Shown here: positions 43,119-51,687 of the stretch, piece by piece
Numbering within the stretch: position 1 is the stretch's first letter
How the letters are laid out: every line of letters begins with the position of its first letter
Assembly: GCF_014648475.1 (NCBI RefSeq)
Contig: NZ_BMRE01000026.1
Location: 1 to 64,000 of the forward strand
Length of the DNA: 64,000 nt
Source of the DNA: Lentzea flava
GTDB taxonomy: Bacteria > Actinomycetota > Actinomycetes > Mycobacteriales > Pseudonocardiaceae
Reading direction: 5' to 3'
The notes under the pieces: generated by a model
The model's database searches: none
The model's input: the letters and a program-made list of their open reading frames with translations, nothing else
What the model was told of the DNA's origin: nothing
Position numbers and translations under genes: made by a program

Positions 43119-43151
43119 CCGCCGAGCGCCACGAAGACTCCGAACGCCGTC

Positions 43152-43193
43152 TTGACCCCCAGCGGCCCGATCTGGACTCTGGGAGCGCTCCCA
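43152..43193 (+). promoter_or_regulatory. promoter of the GH-A/GH5 operon with exact CebR operator
   Basis: TTGACC (43152-43157), 17-bp spacer, weak -10 GACTCT (43175-43180), then the exact CebR box TGGGAGCGCTCCCA at 43180-43193, 22 bp before the start of the secreted hydrolase. The layout repeats that of cebE. Confidence 0.7.
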
Positions 43194-43214
43194 GAAACCG
43201 TCGACGAGGACGTG

Positions 43215-45242
43215 ATGCGCATGGCACGCCGCAGGCTTCTCCTGGTGATCGCGCTCGTCGCGGCCTGCCTGCCCGCGATGGCGAGCACCGCGGCCGGAGC
43301 ACCGGACGCCACGGTCGTGGTCAACGCGAAGGCCGGGCTTGCCACCGTGCCGGACACCGCGATCGGCGTGAACCACGCGATCTGGGACAGCCAGCTCGGC
43401 ACGAACGCGGTGAACGACCTGCTCGGGGACGCCGGTGTGCGGATGATGCGGTATCCCGGTGGTTCGTACGGCGACATCTACCACTGGAAGGACCACACGG
43501 CGCCGGGCGGGTACGTGGCGCCGAACACCGACTTCGACTCGTTCATGGCAGGTGTGCGCAGAGCACAGGCGCAACCGATCGTCATCGCGAACTACGGCAC
43601 CGGCACACCCCAGGAAGCCGCCGACTGGGTCCGGCACGCCAACATCACCAAGGGCTACGGCGTGAAGTACTGGGAGATCGGCAACGAGCTCTACGGCAAC
43701 GGCCACTACGGAGCCAACTGGGAGGCCGACAACCACCCCGACAAGAGCCCTGCCGGGTACGCCAGGGAGACCGTCGCGTTCGCCCAGGCGATGAAGGCGG
43801 TCGACCCCACCATCAAGGTCGGCGCGGTGCTCACGACTCCGGCGAACTGGCCGGACGCGATCGTCGGCACCGGCGACGCCGCGAACTGGAACCAGACCGT
43901 GCTGTCCATCGCGGGGCCGCACGTGGACTTCGTCATCGTGCACTGGTACCCCGGCGGGTCCACGACGGCACAGGTGCTGGCGAACGCGGACCAGATCCCC
44001 GACATGATGTACCTGCTGCGTCAGCAGATCAGCCGGTACGCCGGGCCGGACGCGGACCGCATCGGCATCGCCATGACCGAGCTGAACACCACGTACGGCC
44101 GCAACACCCAGCCCGGCGCGCTCTTCGCCGCGGAGGCCTACACCTCGTTGCTGGAGAACGGGGTGTTCACCGTCGACTGGTGGAACGTCCACAACGGACC
44201 CGGCAAGCCGTCCACAGTGGGCGGTCAGCCCGACTTCGACGACTTCGGCCTGCTCTCCAGCGGTGGGTGCACACAGGAAGGCCCGTGCGAGCCGCCGTTG
44301 AACACCCCGTTCGCGCCGTACCACGCGGTCAAGATGCTGAGCCTCTTCGCCCGCCCCGGCGACCAGCTCGTCCGTGCGGGCTCCGGCGATCCGGCGGTCC
44401 GGGCGCACGCGGCACGCCGGCCCAACGGTGATCTCGCCGTGCTGCTGCTCAACTCCGACGAGAACAACCCGCGCACGGTCAGCATCGACTACTCCGGCTA
44501 CACACCTTCTTCTGCCGCGCCGACCGTCCACACCTTCACCAACGGCGCGACCGGGATCGTGACGTCCACGGGCGGCAGTGCCGCCAGCCAGACGCTGCCG
44601 CCGTTCTCGCTCACCACGCTCGTGCTGCACCCGTCCGGCCAGGCGACGCTCCCCGCGGCGCCGGGACAGCCGACCGGCTCGGCCACCGACCGGACCGCGA
44701 CGATCACCTGGCCGTCCGTGCCGGGCGTGGTGAAGTACGAGGTCCACCGCCAGCTCGGCACGACGAGCGAGCAGTGGGGCGAGACGTCCGGGACCTCGTT
44801 CACCGCCGGGAACCTCAACCCCGGCAGCAGGTACACGGTCAACGTGCTGGCGCGGGACGCCGCAGGTGCGTTGTCGTGGTCGTCTCCCCCGCTCACCGTC
44901 ACCACCGGCAGCCCGGCGCAGAGCACCTGCCGGGTCCGGCTGACCAACGTGAGCGACTGGAGCAGCGGGTTCGTCGGCGGCGTCGACATCACCAATACCG
45001 GAACCCAGCCGATCACCGACTGGACGCTGACCTTCAGCTGGCCCACCGGTCTGCAGCAGGTGTCCTCCGGCTGGAACGCGACGTGGACCCAGACCGGCCG
45101 CGCGGTGACGGTCACCGGCTCCACCCGCATCGAACCGAACGCGACCGTCGGCACCGGCTTCGTCGGCAGCTACACCGGGCCGAACATCCCGCCGACGGCC
45201 TTCACGTTGAACGGAACGCCTTGCTCAAAGGAGAGCGAATGA
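43215..45242 (+). CDS. secreted clan GH-A glycoside hydrolase with FN3 and CBM2
   Basis: A 675-residue exported enzyme: signal peptide (to about 30), a catalytic domain (35-470) with E-I-G-N-E (acid/base, near 154) and M-T-E-L-N-T-T-Y-G (nucleophile, near 288), an FN3 repeat (480-565) and a C-terminal CBM2 (570-670). The catalytic motifs suggest an alpha-L-arabinofuranosidase/GH51- or GH39-like clan GH-A fold, but I cannot fix the family. Relatives are often annotated only as cellulose-binding proteins. ATG 43215 is preferred over GTG 43212 and ATG 43221. Stop overlaps the GH5 gene. Confidence 0.8.
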   Translation: MRMARRRLLLVIALVAACLPAMASTAAGAPDATVVVNAKAGLATVPDTAIGVNHAIWDSQLGTNAVNDLLGDAGVRMMRYPGGSYGDIYHWKDHTAPGGYVAPNTDFDSFMAGVRRAQAQPIVIANYGTGTPQEAADWVRHANITKGYGVKYWEIGNELYGNGHYGANWEADNHPDKSPAGYARETVAFAQAMKAVDPTIKVGAVLTTPANWPDAIVGTGDAANWNQTVLSIAGPHVDFVIVHWYPGGSTTAQVLANADQIPDMMYLLRQQISRYAGPDADRIGIAMTELNTTYGRNTQPGALFAAEAYTSLLENGVFTVDWWNVHNGPGKPSTVGGQPDFDDFGLLSSGGCTQEGPCEPPLNTPFAPYHAVKMLSLFARPGDQLVRAGSGDPAVRAHAARRPNGDLAVLLLNSDENNPRTVSIDYSGYTPSSAAPTVHTFTNGATGIVTSTGGSAASQTLPPFSLTTLVLHPSGQATLPAAPGQPTGSATDRTATITWPSVPGVVKYEVHRQLGTTSEQWGETSGTSFTAGNLNPGSRYTVNVLARDAAGALSWSSPPLTVTTGSPAQSTCRVRLTNVSDWSSGFVGGVDITNTGTQPITDWTLTFSWPTGLQQVSSGWNATWTQTGRAVTVTGSTRIEPNATVGTGFVGSYTGPNIPPTAFTLNGTPCSKESE

Positions 45243-46834
45243 AGCGGCGGCACAAGGTTCTCGGCGCTCTGCTCGCGGCTGTGGTGGCCGCGGGCGGGAT
45301 GGTCTCCATCGCCACGGCCGGTCAGGTCGCGACGGTGGCGGCGGCCGGCGGCACGGGCACGGGATACCTGCACACCAGCGGGAACAAGATCCTGGACAGC
45401 ACCGGCGCGACGGTCCGGCTGACCGGCATCAACTGGTTCGGCATGGAGACCGACAACAAGACGTTCCACGGTCTGTGGGCCAGCGTCACGTGGCGCCAGC
45501 AGCTCGACCACATGGCGCAGCTGGGCTACAACACCCTGCGGATCCCGTTCTCCAACGACGCCCTGAAGCCCGACGCCAGGGCCACCGGCATCAACGACTA
45601 CACCAATCCCGACCTGGTCGGGCTGTCCCCGTTGCAGATCCTCGACAAGGTGATCGGCTACGCGGGCCAGAAGGGGATGCGGGTGATCCTCGACCGGCAC
45701 CGCCCGACCAGCGCGGGCCAGTCCGCCCTCTGGTACACGGCGGGCGTTCCGGAGAGCACGTGGATCAACGACTGGAAGATGCTCGCCCAGCGGTACGCGG
45801 GCAACACCACGGTCATCGGCGCCGACCTGCACAACGAGCCGCACGCCGAGGGCACCAACCCGGCGGCGACCGGTTCGTGCTGGGGCTGCGGCGACACCAG
45901 CCGCGACTGGCGGCTGGCCGCCGAACGGGCTGGCAACGCGATCCTGGGCGTGCAGCCGAACTGGCTGATCTTCGTGGAGGGCGTGAGCTGCCCGAGCGGC
46001 GGGCTGTCGAACGTGTGGGACGGCGACCCGTCCAACGACGAGGACTGCGGCTGGTGGGGCGGGAACCTGTCGAAGGCCGGCCAGTTCCCGGTGCGGCTGT
46101 CCGTGCCGAACCGGCTGGTGTACTCGCCGCACGAGTACGCGACCTCGGTCTACAACCAGCCGTGGTTCAGCGCACCGGACTACCCGGCGAACATGCCGGG
46201 GATCTGGGACAAGTACTGGGGTTACCTGTACAAGCAGAACATCGCGCCGCTGATGATGGGCGAGTTCGGCACGACGCTCGCGAACCCCGTCGACAAGGTG
46301 TGGCTCGAGAAGCTGATGGCCTACACCGGGACCGGCGTCGACGGCATCTCGTTCACCTACTGGTCGTGGAACCCCAACTCCGGTGACACCGGCGGCATCG
46401 TCGGCGACGACTGGACCACGGTGAACCAGGCGAAGCAGAACATCCTGCAGCCGTACCTGATCCCGCCCACCGGTGGCGGGCCCGGCCCGACGACGACCAC
46501 CACGACGGGTGGCGGCGGCACGGGCGGGTGCAAGACGGCGTGGAAGCTGGACAACTCGTGGCAGGGCGGCTTCCAGGGCGCGCTGACCGTCACGAACACC
46601 GGCACGAGCGCCGCCAACCCGTGGACCGTGGCGTTCACGCTGCCCAGCGGAGTGACCGTGTCCAACGGCTGGAACGGCACCTTCAGCCAGTCCGGCACCA
46701 CGGTCACCGTGACGGCGCCGTCGCACAGCCCGTCCCTTGCGCCAGGAGCGGCCGTATCGCTCGGCTTCACGGCCAACGGCACGACGGCAACACCTTCGGC
46801 CGTGACGCTCAACCAGGCGGCCTGCACCGCGTGA
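45239..46834 (+). CDS. secreted GH5 endoglucanase with CBM2
   Basis: A 531-residue exported cellulase: signal peptide (to about 30), GH5 catalytic domain (about 37-410) with R-L-T-G-I-N-W-F-G-M at its start, acid/base Glu in L-H-N-E-P-H (near 197) and nucleophile Glu in M-G-E-F-G-T (near 341), a Gly/Pro/Thr linker (about 412-428) and a CBM2 (430-531) with paired cysteines. It cuts internal beta-1,4-glucan bonds. AAGGAGAG precedes ATG 45239, which overlaps the upstream stop (ATGA), so the two secreted enzymes are co-translated under the CebR box at 43180. Confidence 0.92.
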   Translation: MKRRHKVLGALLAAVVAAGGMVSIATAGQVATVAAAGGTGTGYLHTSGNKILDSTGATVRLTGINWFGMETDNKTFHGLWASVTWRQQLDHMAQLGYNTLRIPFSNDALKPDARATGINDYTNPDLVGLSPLQILDKVIGYAGQKGMRVILDRHRPTSAGQSALWYTAGVPESTWINDWKMLAQRYAGNTTVIGADLHNEPHAEGTNPAATGSCWGCGDTSRDWRLAAERAGNAILGVQPNWLIFVEGVSCPSGGLSNVWDGDPSNDEDCGWWGGNLSKAGQFPVRLSVPNRLVYSPHEYATSVYNQPWFSAPDYPANMPGIWDKYWGYLYKQNIAPLMMGEFGTTLANPVDKVWLEKLMAYTGTGVDGISFTYWSWNPNSGDTGGIVGDDWTTVNQAKQNILQPYLIPPTGGGPGPTTTTTTGGGGTGGCKTAWKLDNSWQGGFQGALTVTNTGTSAANPWTVAFTLPSGVTVSNGWNGTFSQSGTTVTVTAPSHSPSLAPGAAVSLGFTANGTTATPSAVTLNQAACTA

Positions 46835-46840
46835 GACGGT

Positions 46841-46874
46841 TCCGGCCGCGGTGCCCTTCCGCACCGCGGCCGGA
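46841..46874. terminator. 14-bp perfect hairpin between convergent genes
   Basis: TCCGGCCGCGGTGC (46841-46854) and GCACCGCGGCCGGA (46861-46874) pair perfectly around a 6-nt loop. It sits between the GH5 stop and the stop of the convergent hydrolase, so it can serve both directions. Confidence 0.8.
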
Positions 46875-46881
46875 CCTCACG

Positions 46882-47706
46882 TCACACGGTGACGTTGTGC
46901 CGCACGATGAACTGGGCGATCTGCTCGGCGACGGCCGCGGGGTTCGTGGTGACGGAGAAGTGGTCTCCACCTTCGAGAACGCACTCCTCGCACCGCGGGA
47001 ACAACTCCCGCAGGAACGCGCGCGTCGCGGGCGTGATCGCGTTCTCCGGTGCCGTGCTCCACGACAGCACCGGGCAGTCGACCGCCGCCGCGTGCCCGGC
47101 CCCGTAGTCCCACCCGACCAGTGCGGACGCTTCTCCTTCGACGAACGTCGCCGCGTCCGCCATCCCCTGCTCGAGGACATCGGGCCCGGCTGCCTTCGCG
47201 GCCGCACGCCAGTCCAGGCCCGTCGGCTCGAAGAGCGCGTCGTAAGCGCCCGCGATGTCACCCGCCTGGTAACGACCCGCCATCGCCTCGAACGCCGGCC
47301 CCAGCGCACCCAGCAGGTCCGCGTAGTCGCTCGTCACCAGCCAGCTGCTCGACGGCAGCGGCTCGAGCAGGGCCAGCGACCGCACCCGGTCCGGGTGGGC
47401 GGCCGCGAGCACCAGGGCGATCATCGCGCCCTCGGAGTGACCCACGACGTGCGCCCGGTCCACCCCGAGGTGGTCCAGCAGCGCGACGACGTCGGCCGCC
47501 TGCACGTCGAAGCCGGCCGCTGTTCCGCCGCTGCTGCCGTACCCGCGCCGGTGGTGGCGGATTCTGCGGAACCCGTCGAACGCGGACTGCCCGGCCAGCG
47601 GACGGAGGAAGTCCGCCCAGATGGCGCCGTGCACGAACAGCACCGGTTCCCCTTCACCCCGGACGTCGTAGGCCAGCTCGACGCCGTTCACGTTCGTCGT
47701 CCTCAT
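46882..47706 (-). CDS. alpha/beta hydrolase
   Basis: A 274-residue alpha/beta-hydrolase fold protein: oxyanion region F-V-H-G-A, nucleophile elbow G-H-S-E-G (Ser near 97), and a C-terminal G-G-D-H-F catalytic His. No signal peptide. Substrate unknown; relatives are esterases, epoxide hydrolases or C-C bond hydrolases. AGGGAG seven bases before ATG 47706. It is divergent from a LuxR-family regulator which may control it. Confidence 0.83.
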   Translation of the reverse strand: MRTTNVNGVELAYDVRGEGEPVLFVHGAIWADFLRPLAGQSAFDGFRRIRHHRRGYGSSGGTAAGFDVQAADVVALLDHLGVDRAHVVGHSEGAMIALVLAAAHPDRVRSLALLEPLPSSSWLVTSDYADLLGALGPAFEAMAGRYQAGDIAGAYDALFEPTGLDWRAAAKAAGPDVLEQGMADAATFVEGEASALVGWDYGAGHAAAVDCPVLSWSTAPENAITPATRAFLRELFPRCEECVLEGGDHFSVTTNPAAVAEQIAQFIVRHNVTV

Positions 47707-47846
47707 CGCACACTCCCTGGTTCGCAGGACTCGTGTGGCGAGCTTCTGCTCCGGGAGCGCCGTCCGGATCGGCATTGGCCGCCAACTGGTGTCCGGGGGC
47801 GTGGGTACAACTACCCAATTCCACTGAGGAGGGTCATGCTGAGGGC

Positions 47847-49472
47847 ATGGATGCCGTCGCCACGGCACACCTGACCCGCGCACGGGAGCTGCACCGGGAC
47901 TCCCGGTGGGAGGAGGCGTGCGGGGAGTACGCGGCGGCGGACGTCGAAGAGCCGCTCGGGGTCGAGGACCTGGAAGCGTTCGCCGAGGCGGCCCAGGTCT
48001 GCGCACGGGGTGACGAGGCGGCAGGCCTGCTCCGCCGCGTGTTCGACCTGCGGGTCGCCGCCGGCGAGCTCGACGCCGCGGCGCAGGTCGCGTTCTGGCT
48101 GTGGTGGGTGCTGCTGAACACCAACCAGCTCGTCCAGGCGAACGGCTGGCTCCAGCAGACGAGCCGCATCCTGGGCCCGGTCACCAACCCGTGGCTGAAG
48201 ATCCCCGAGGTGATGTTCGAGAGAACGACGGGCGACCGCTCTCGCGCGGGAGAGCTGCTGGGGGCGATCGTCCGCGAGAACAGCGGCGAGGTGGTGCCCT
48301 GGGCGTTGAGCATGTGGGGCCAGACCCTGATCGACGACGGACGGCTCCAGGACGGGCTCGATCGCCTGGAGGAGGCGATGGCCGTGCTCCACGACGACGG
48401 TCTGTCGCCGCGGGTCACCCCGTGGATCTACTGCGCCGCCGTCCGCGGGTGCTGTCTGGCCCGCGACTTCGCGCGCGCCCAGGCCTGGAACCGGTCGATG
48501 GCCGGGTGGCTCGACTCGCTGAGCAGCCTGGGAGGCGCGTACCTCGGTAACTGCCGCATCTACCGCTCGCGGCTGATGTGCCTGGGCGGCGCCTGGCCGG
48601 ATGCCCTCGACGAGATCGCCGCGGTCTGCGACGACCTCGACGGCCACACCGGGTGGATCTGCGGCCACGCGTACTACCAGCTCGGTGAGGTCCGGCGGCT
48701 GCGCGGCGAGTGGGACGCCGCCGAGGACGCCTACCGCCGCGCGGCGGAGCACGGCTGCCCGATCCAGCCGGGACTCGCCCTCCTCAGGCTCGCCGAAGGG
48801 GACGCAGACGCCGCGTCAGCGGGTGTGCGCAGGGCGTTGACCGAGGTGACCTCGCGGCCAGAGCGCATCGACCTGCTGAAGGCCGCGGTCACCATCCACC
48901 TCGAGGACGGGAAGATCCAGGCGGCCAGGGACGCGGTGACCGAGCTCGAGGAGATCACGGCGGAGCTGCCGATGCCGGTGATCGAGGCCGAGAGATCCGC
49001 CGCCAGGGGCGAACTGGCCCTTGCCGAGGGCGATCCCGCGGGCGCGTTGCCACTCCTGCGGCGTGCCGCCGGCATCTGGGAGGACCAGAACGCCCCGCAC
49101 GAGGTGGCCAAGCTGAACGTCCTCATCGGACAGGCTTGCCGCGCGCTCGCCGACCACGACGGCGCACGGCTGCAGTTCACCGCGGCCAGGCGGACGTTCG
49201 AGCGACTCGGCGCCCGTCCGGATCTGGCAGTGCTCGACCGGATCGGCGCGGCCGAGGCCGGGACGCACGGGCTGACCCGACGCGAGGTCGAGGTCCTCCG
49301 CCTCATGGCCAGAGGCAAGGCGAACCGTGCGATCGCCGCGGAGTTGCACCTCAGCGAGCGCACGGTTCACCGGCACGTGTCCAACATCTTCGGCAAGCTC
49401 GGTGTCGACTCCCGCACCGCGGCGGTCACGTACGGGATCAAGCACCGGATCGTCGAGATGGGGACCCTTTGA
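47847..49472 (+). CDS. LuxR-family regulator with TPR-like repeats, no ATPase domain
   Basis: A 541-residue protein made of tandem helical (TPR-like) repeats over about 1-455 and a C-terminal LuxR helix-turn-helix (about 475-535; L-T-R-R-E-V-E-V-L-R-L-M-A-R-G-K and T-V-H-R-H-V-S-N-I-F-G-K-L). It resembles the C-terminal part of LAL/MalT regulators but lacks the N-terminal nucleotide-binding domain. ATG 47847 is the start after GAGGAGGG and GAGGG purine tracts. Signal and targets are unknown; the divergent hydrolase is a candidate. Confidence 0.8.
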   Translation: MDAVATAHLTRARELHRDSRWEEACGEYAAADVEEPLGVEDLEAFAEAAQVCARGDEAAGLLRRVFDLRVAAGELDAAAQVAFWLWWVLLNTNQLVQANGWLQQTSRILGPVTNPWLKIPEVMFERTTGDRSRAGELLGAIVRENSGEVVPWALSMWGQTLIDDGRLQDGLDRLEEAMAVLHDDGLSPRVTPWIYCAAVRGCCLARDFARAQAWNRSMAGWLDSLSSLGGAYLGNCRIYRSRLMCLGGAWPDALDEIAAVCDDLDGHTGWICGHAYYQLGEVRRLRGEWDAAEDAYRRAAEHGCPIQPGLALLRLAEGDADAASAGVRRALTEVTSRPERIDLLKAAVTIHLEDGKIQAARDAVTELEEITAELPMPVIEAERSAARGELALAEGDPAGALPLLRRAAGIWEDQNAPHEVAKLNVLIGQACRALADHDGARLQFTAARRTFERLGARPDLAVLDRIGAAEAGTHGLTRREVEVLRLMARGKANRAIAAELHLSERTVHRHVSNIFGKLGVDSRTAAVTYGIKHRIVEMGTL

Positions 49473-49480
49473 GGTTCAGG

Positions 49481-50038
49481 TCAGACGGTGGCGGCGGCGC
49501 GCGCGGCCAGGCCCTCGATCACCGCGCCCAGCTTCTCGGTGACCTCGGGGTCGTCGACGGGGTGCAGCTCGGCGAACCGGACCACCGAGCCGGGGATCGA
49601 CAGGGTCAGGTCCTCGGCGACCTCGGCGCCCGCGATCTTGACGGCCTTGCGGGCCTCGTCCTGCGCCCAGACACCGCCGTACTGCCCGAACGCGGTGCCG
49701 ACGACGGCGACCGGCTTGCCGGACAGGGCACCCGCGCCGTAGGGGCGCGACAGCCAGTCGATGGCGTTCTTCAGCACGGCCGGGATGGTGCCGTTGTACT
49801 CGGGCGAGACCAGGAGCAGCGCGTCCGCCTCGGAAGCGGCCTCGCGCAGCTTGACCGCGGCGGCGGGAACGCTGCCCTCGACGTCGATGTCCTCGTTGTA
49901 GAACGGCACGGTGTCCAGGCCCTCGTACACGTTGACCTCGATATGCTCCGGCGCGATCTGCGCGGCGGCCTCGGCGAGCCTGCGGTTGTGCGATCCGGCG
50001 CGGAGGCTGCCGACGAGGGTGAGGATGCGGACGGCCAT
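49481..50038 (-). CDS. NADPH-dependent FMN reductase
   Basis: A 185-residue flavodoxin-fold reductase. FMN-binding motifs G-S-L-R-x-G-S-H-N-R (residues 10-19) and S-P-E-Y-N-G-T-I-P-x-x-L-K-N-A-I-D-W (near 78-95) are clear. It reduces FMN, quinones or azo compounds with NAD(P)H. GGGAG precedes the ATG. It is divergent from a TetR gene across a perfect 24-bp operator, so it is probably the TetR target and an electrophile/quinone response gene. Confidence 0.88.
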   Translation of the reverse strand: MAVRILTLVGSLRAGSHNRRLAEAAAQIAPEHIEVNVYEGLDTVPFYNEDIDVEGSVPAAAVKLREAASEADALLLVSPEYNGTIPAVLKNAIDWLSRPYGAGALSGKPVAVVGTAFGQYGGVWAQDEARKAVKIAGAEVAEDLTLSIPGSVVRFAELHPVDDPEVTEKLGAVIEGLAARAAATV

Positions 50039-50079
50039 GACTTACTCCCGAGTGCAGGCTGTGTGTAACGGTCCTCACC

Positions 50080-50103
50080 GTAAACGGGACGCGGCCCGTT
50101 TAC
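50080..50103. promoter_or_regulatory. perfect TetR-type operator
   Basis: GTAAACGGG (50080-50088) and CCCGTTTAC (50095-50103) form a perfect dyad with a 6-bp spacer in the short gap between the FMN reductase and tetR. TAGGCT (50112-50117), the likely tetR -10, lies beside it. Confidence 0.75.
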
Positions 50104-50123
50104 CTTCCCAGTAGGCTGTGAAC

Positions 50124-50729
50124 GTGATCGACAGCACACCTCTGCCCCTCATCGGCGCGGAAACACAGCTCCGCGCGGACGCGGTGCGGAACCGGGCGCG
50201 CCTGCTGGAGGCCGCCGCCCGGCTGGCGGCCGAACACGGCGCAGCCGCCATCACGATGGAGTCCGTGGCCGCCGAGGCCGGGGTCGGCAAGGGCACGGTG
50301 TCCCGCCGCTTCGGCGACCGCAACGGCCTGCTCCAGGCCCTGCTCGACCACTCGGAGCGGCAGTTCCAGGAGGCGTTCATCAGCGGCCCGCCACCACTCG
50401 GCCCCGGCGCCGACCCGCGTGCGCGGCTGCGGGCGTTCGGACCGGCCCTGCTCCGCCACGAACGCACCCACCTGGGCCTCTACCTGGCCGCCGAGCCCGT
50501 CGCCGAGCGACGGTTCTCGGTGCCGGCGCAGCGAGTGCGCCACACCCACGTCGCGGCACTGCTGCACGCGGCCCTCCCGGACGCCGACGCCGAACTGCTC
50601 GCCCACACGCTGCTGTCGTCAGTCGACGTCGTGCTGGTGGACCACCTCATCCGCAACCACGGCATGTCCCTGGAACGGATCGAGGCGGGGTGGCACGAGC
50701 TGGTCGGCCTGATGGTTGAGCGCGCCTGA
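50124..50729 (+). CDS. TetR-family transcriptional regulator
   Basis: A 201-residue TetR regulator: helix-turn-helix at about 35-55 (I-T-M-E-S-V-A-A-E-A-G-V-G-K-G-T-V-S-R-R-F) and an all-helical ligand domain. The GTG at 50124 is chosen because TAGGCT ends six bases earlier, giving a leaderless start; a GTG at 50118 abuts that hexamer. It probably represses itself and the divergent FMN reductase through the dyad at 50080-50103. Its last 111 bp overlap the convergent larE. Confidence 0.88.
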   Translation: MIDSTPLPLIGAETQLRADAVRNRARLLEAAARLAAEHGAAAITMESVAAEAGVGKGTVSRRFGDRNGLLQALLDHSERQFQEAFISGPPPLGPGADPRARLRAFGPALLRHERTHLGLYLAAEPVAERRFSVPAQRVRHTHVAALLHAALPDADAELLAHTLLSSVDVVLVDHLIRNHGMSLERIEAGWHELVGLMVERA

Positions 50730-51497
50730 CCGGAACGCCGTGAGCTCGGCACCGTCGAACCCGGCCGCACGGACGACGCCGGCCAGCGCGGCCCGGATCT
50801 CGTCCGTGGCGAGCTCCGGGTCGAGCTCGACCCGTCCGACGTCCCCGAGATCGCGCACCCGCAGATCCTTGGTTCGCCGCCCGTGCGCGGCGAGCCAGGC
50901 CCGCACGGCCACCTCGGCCCGTTCGACCCTGGCCAGACGCGCGGGCGTGATCGTGAGCCCGTACCGCACCCGGCTCGCCAGACACGGCATCGCCGGTTTG
51001 TCCCACGTGGACAGTCCCCACCGGCGGCTCAGGGCGCGGACGTCGGCCTTGCTCATGCCCAGGTCTCGCAGCGGGGTGTGCACCCCGATCTCGTCACCGG
51101 CGCGGATGCCCGGCCGGAACGGGTCGACGGCGTCGTCGGCGTTGGTCCCGGTCGCGACCGCCGTCAGCCCGTGCTTCCGCGCCTCGGTCGTGATGGCGTC
51201 CAGAACCGTGGATTTGCAGAAGTAGCAACGGTCGCGGCCGTTCGCGGCGTACCCGGGGTTGTCCAGTTCGGTGGTGTTCGGGGTGATGTGGCGGACGCCT
51301 TGGGCTTCGGCGAATACCTTGGCGTGCTCGAGTTCCGCGGCGGCCAGGCTGGCGGAGTTGGCGGTGACCGCGAGGACCGCCTCGGGTCCGTTCGCGCGGA
51401 CGGCGGCGGCGAGGACCAGGGCGGAGTCGGCGCCGCCGGAGAACGCCACGGCGAGTGGGCCGATTTCGGCCAGGCGGGTAACGAGCTGTGTGTGCAT
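50619..51497 (-). CDS. larE: ATP-dependent sacrificial sulfur transferase LarE
   Basis: A 292-residue PP-loop enzyme that donates its own cysteine sulfur to build the nickel-pincer nucleotide cofactor of LarA. The PP-loop F-S-G-G-A-D-S is at residues 19-25, R-C-Y-F-C-K near 88-93, and the sacrificial-cysteine motif M-P-C-L-A-S-R near 170. After the usual C-terminal F-R-S-G-A-L-N the frame runs on about 36 residues into antisense tetR, an odd extension. ATG 51497 shares a base with the stop of the last of three mini-ORFs (TGATG). GAGGAGC serves as ribosome site. Confidence 0.9.
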   Translation of the reverse strand: MHTQLVTRLAEIGPLAVAFSGGADSALVLAAAVRANGPEAVLAVTANSASLAAAELEHAKVFAEAQGVRHITPNTTELDNPGYAANGRDRCYFCKSTVLDAITTEARKHGLTAVATGTNADDAVDPFRPGIRAGDEIGVHTPLRDLGMSKADVRALSRRWGLSTWDKPAMPCLASRVRYGLTITPARLARVERAEVAVRAWLAAHGRRTKDLRVRDLGDVGRVELDPELATDEIRAALAGVVRAAGFDGAELTAFRSGALNHQADQLVPPRLDPFQGHAVVADEVVHQHDVD

Positions 51498-51592
51498 CAA
51501 CGCTCCTCTTTCGGGGCCAAGGCCAGCACGGACCGCCTGGCCACGGCGAGTAGGCCGATCTCGGCCAAGCCCGCAACCCCCCGTGCGTCCAT
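51497..51592 (-). CDS. mini-ORF 3, degenerate copy of LarE N-terminus
   Basis: A 31-codon frame (M-D-A-R-G-V-A-G-L-A-E-I-G-L-L-A-V-A, then an Arg/Glu-rich tail) whose stop shares one base with the larE start. It corresponds to residues 1-18 of LarE followed by out-of-family sequence. It probably serves to hand ribosomes to larE rather than as a working protein, but a leader-peptide role is possible. Confidence 0.5.
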   Translation of the reverse strand: MDARGVAGLAEIGLLAVARRSVLALAPKEER

Positions 51593-51687
51593 CAACGCTC
51601 CCCTTCCGCCGCCACGACCAGCACGGACCGCCTGGCCACGGCGAGTGAGCCGATCTCGGCCAAGCCCGCAACCACCCGTGCGTCCAT
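51592..51687 (-). CDS. mini-ORF 2, degenerate copy of LarE N-terminus
   Basis: A 31-codon frame like mini-ORF 3 (M-D-A-R-V-V-A-G-L-A-E-I-G-S-L-A-V-A), linked to its neighbours by TGATG junctions on both sides. A GGGGAGCG ribosome site precedes the next start at its 3' end. Function unproven. Confidence 0.5.
   Translation of the reverse strand: MDARVVAGLAEIGSLAVARRSVLVVAAEGER

Noticed and set aside
51094..51576. Alternative minus-strand frame overlapping larE with Arg-rich translation
   Set aside because: Shadow frame of larE extended by the tandem repeats; the larE frame contains all catalytic motifs.
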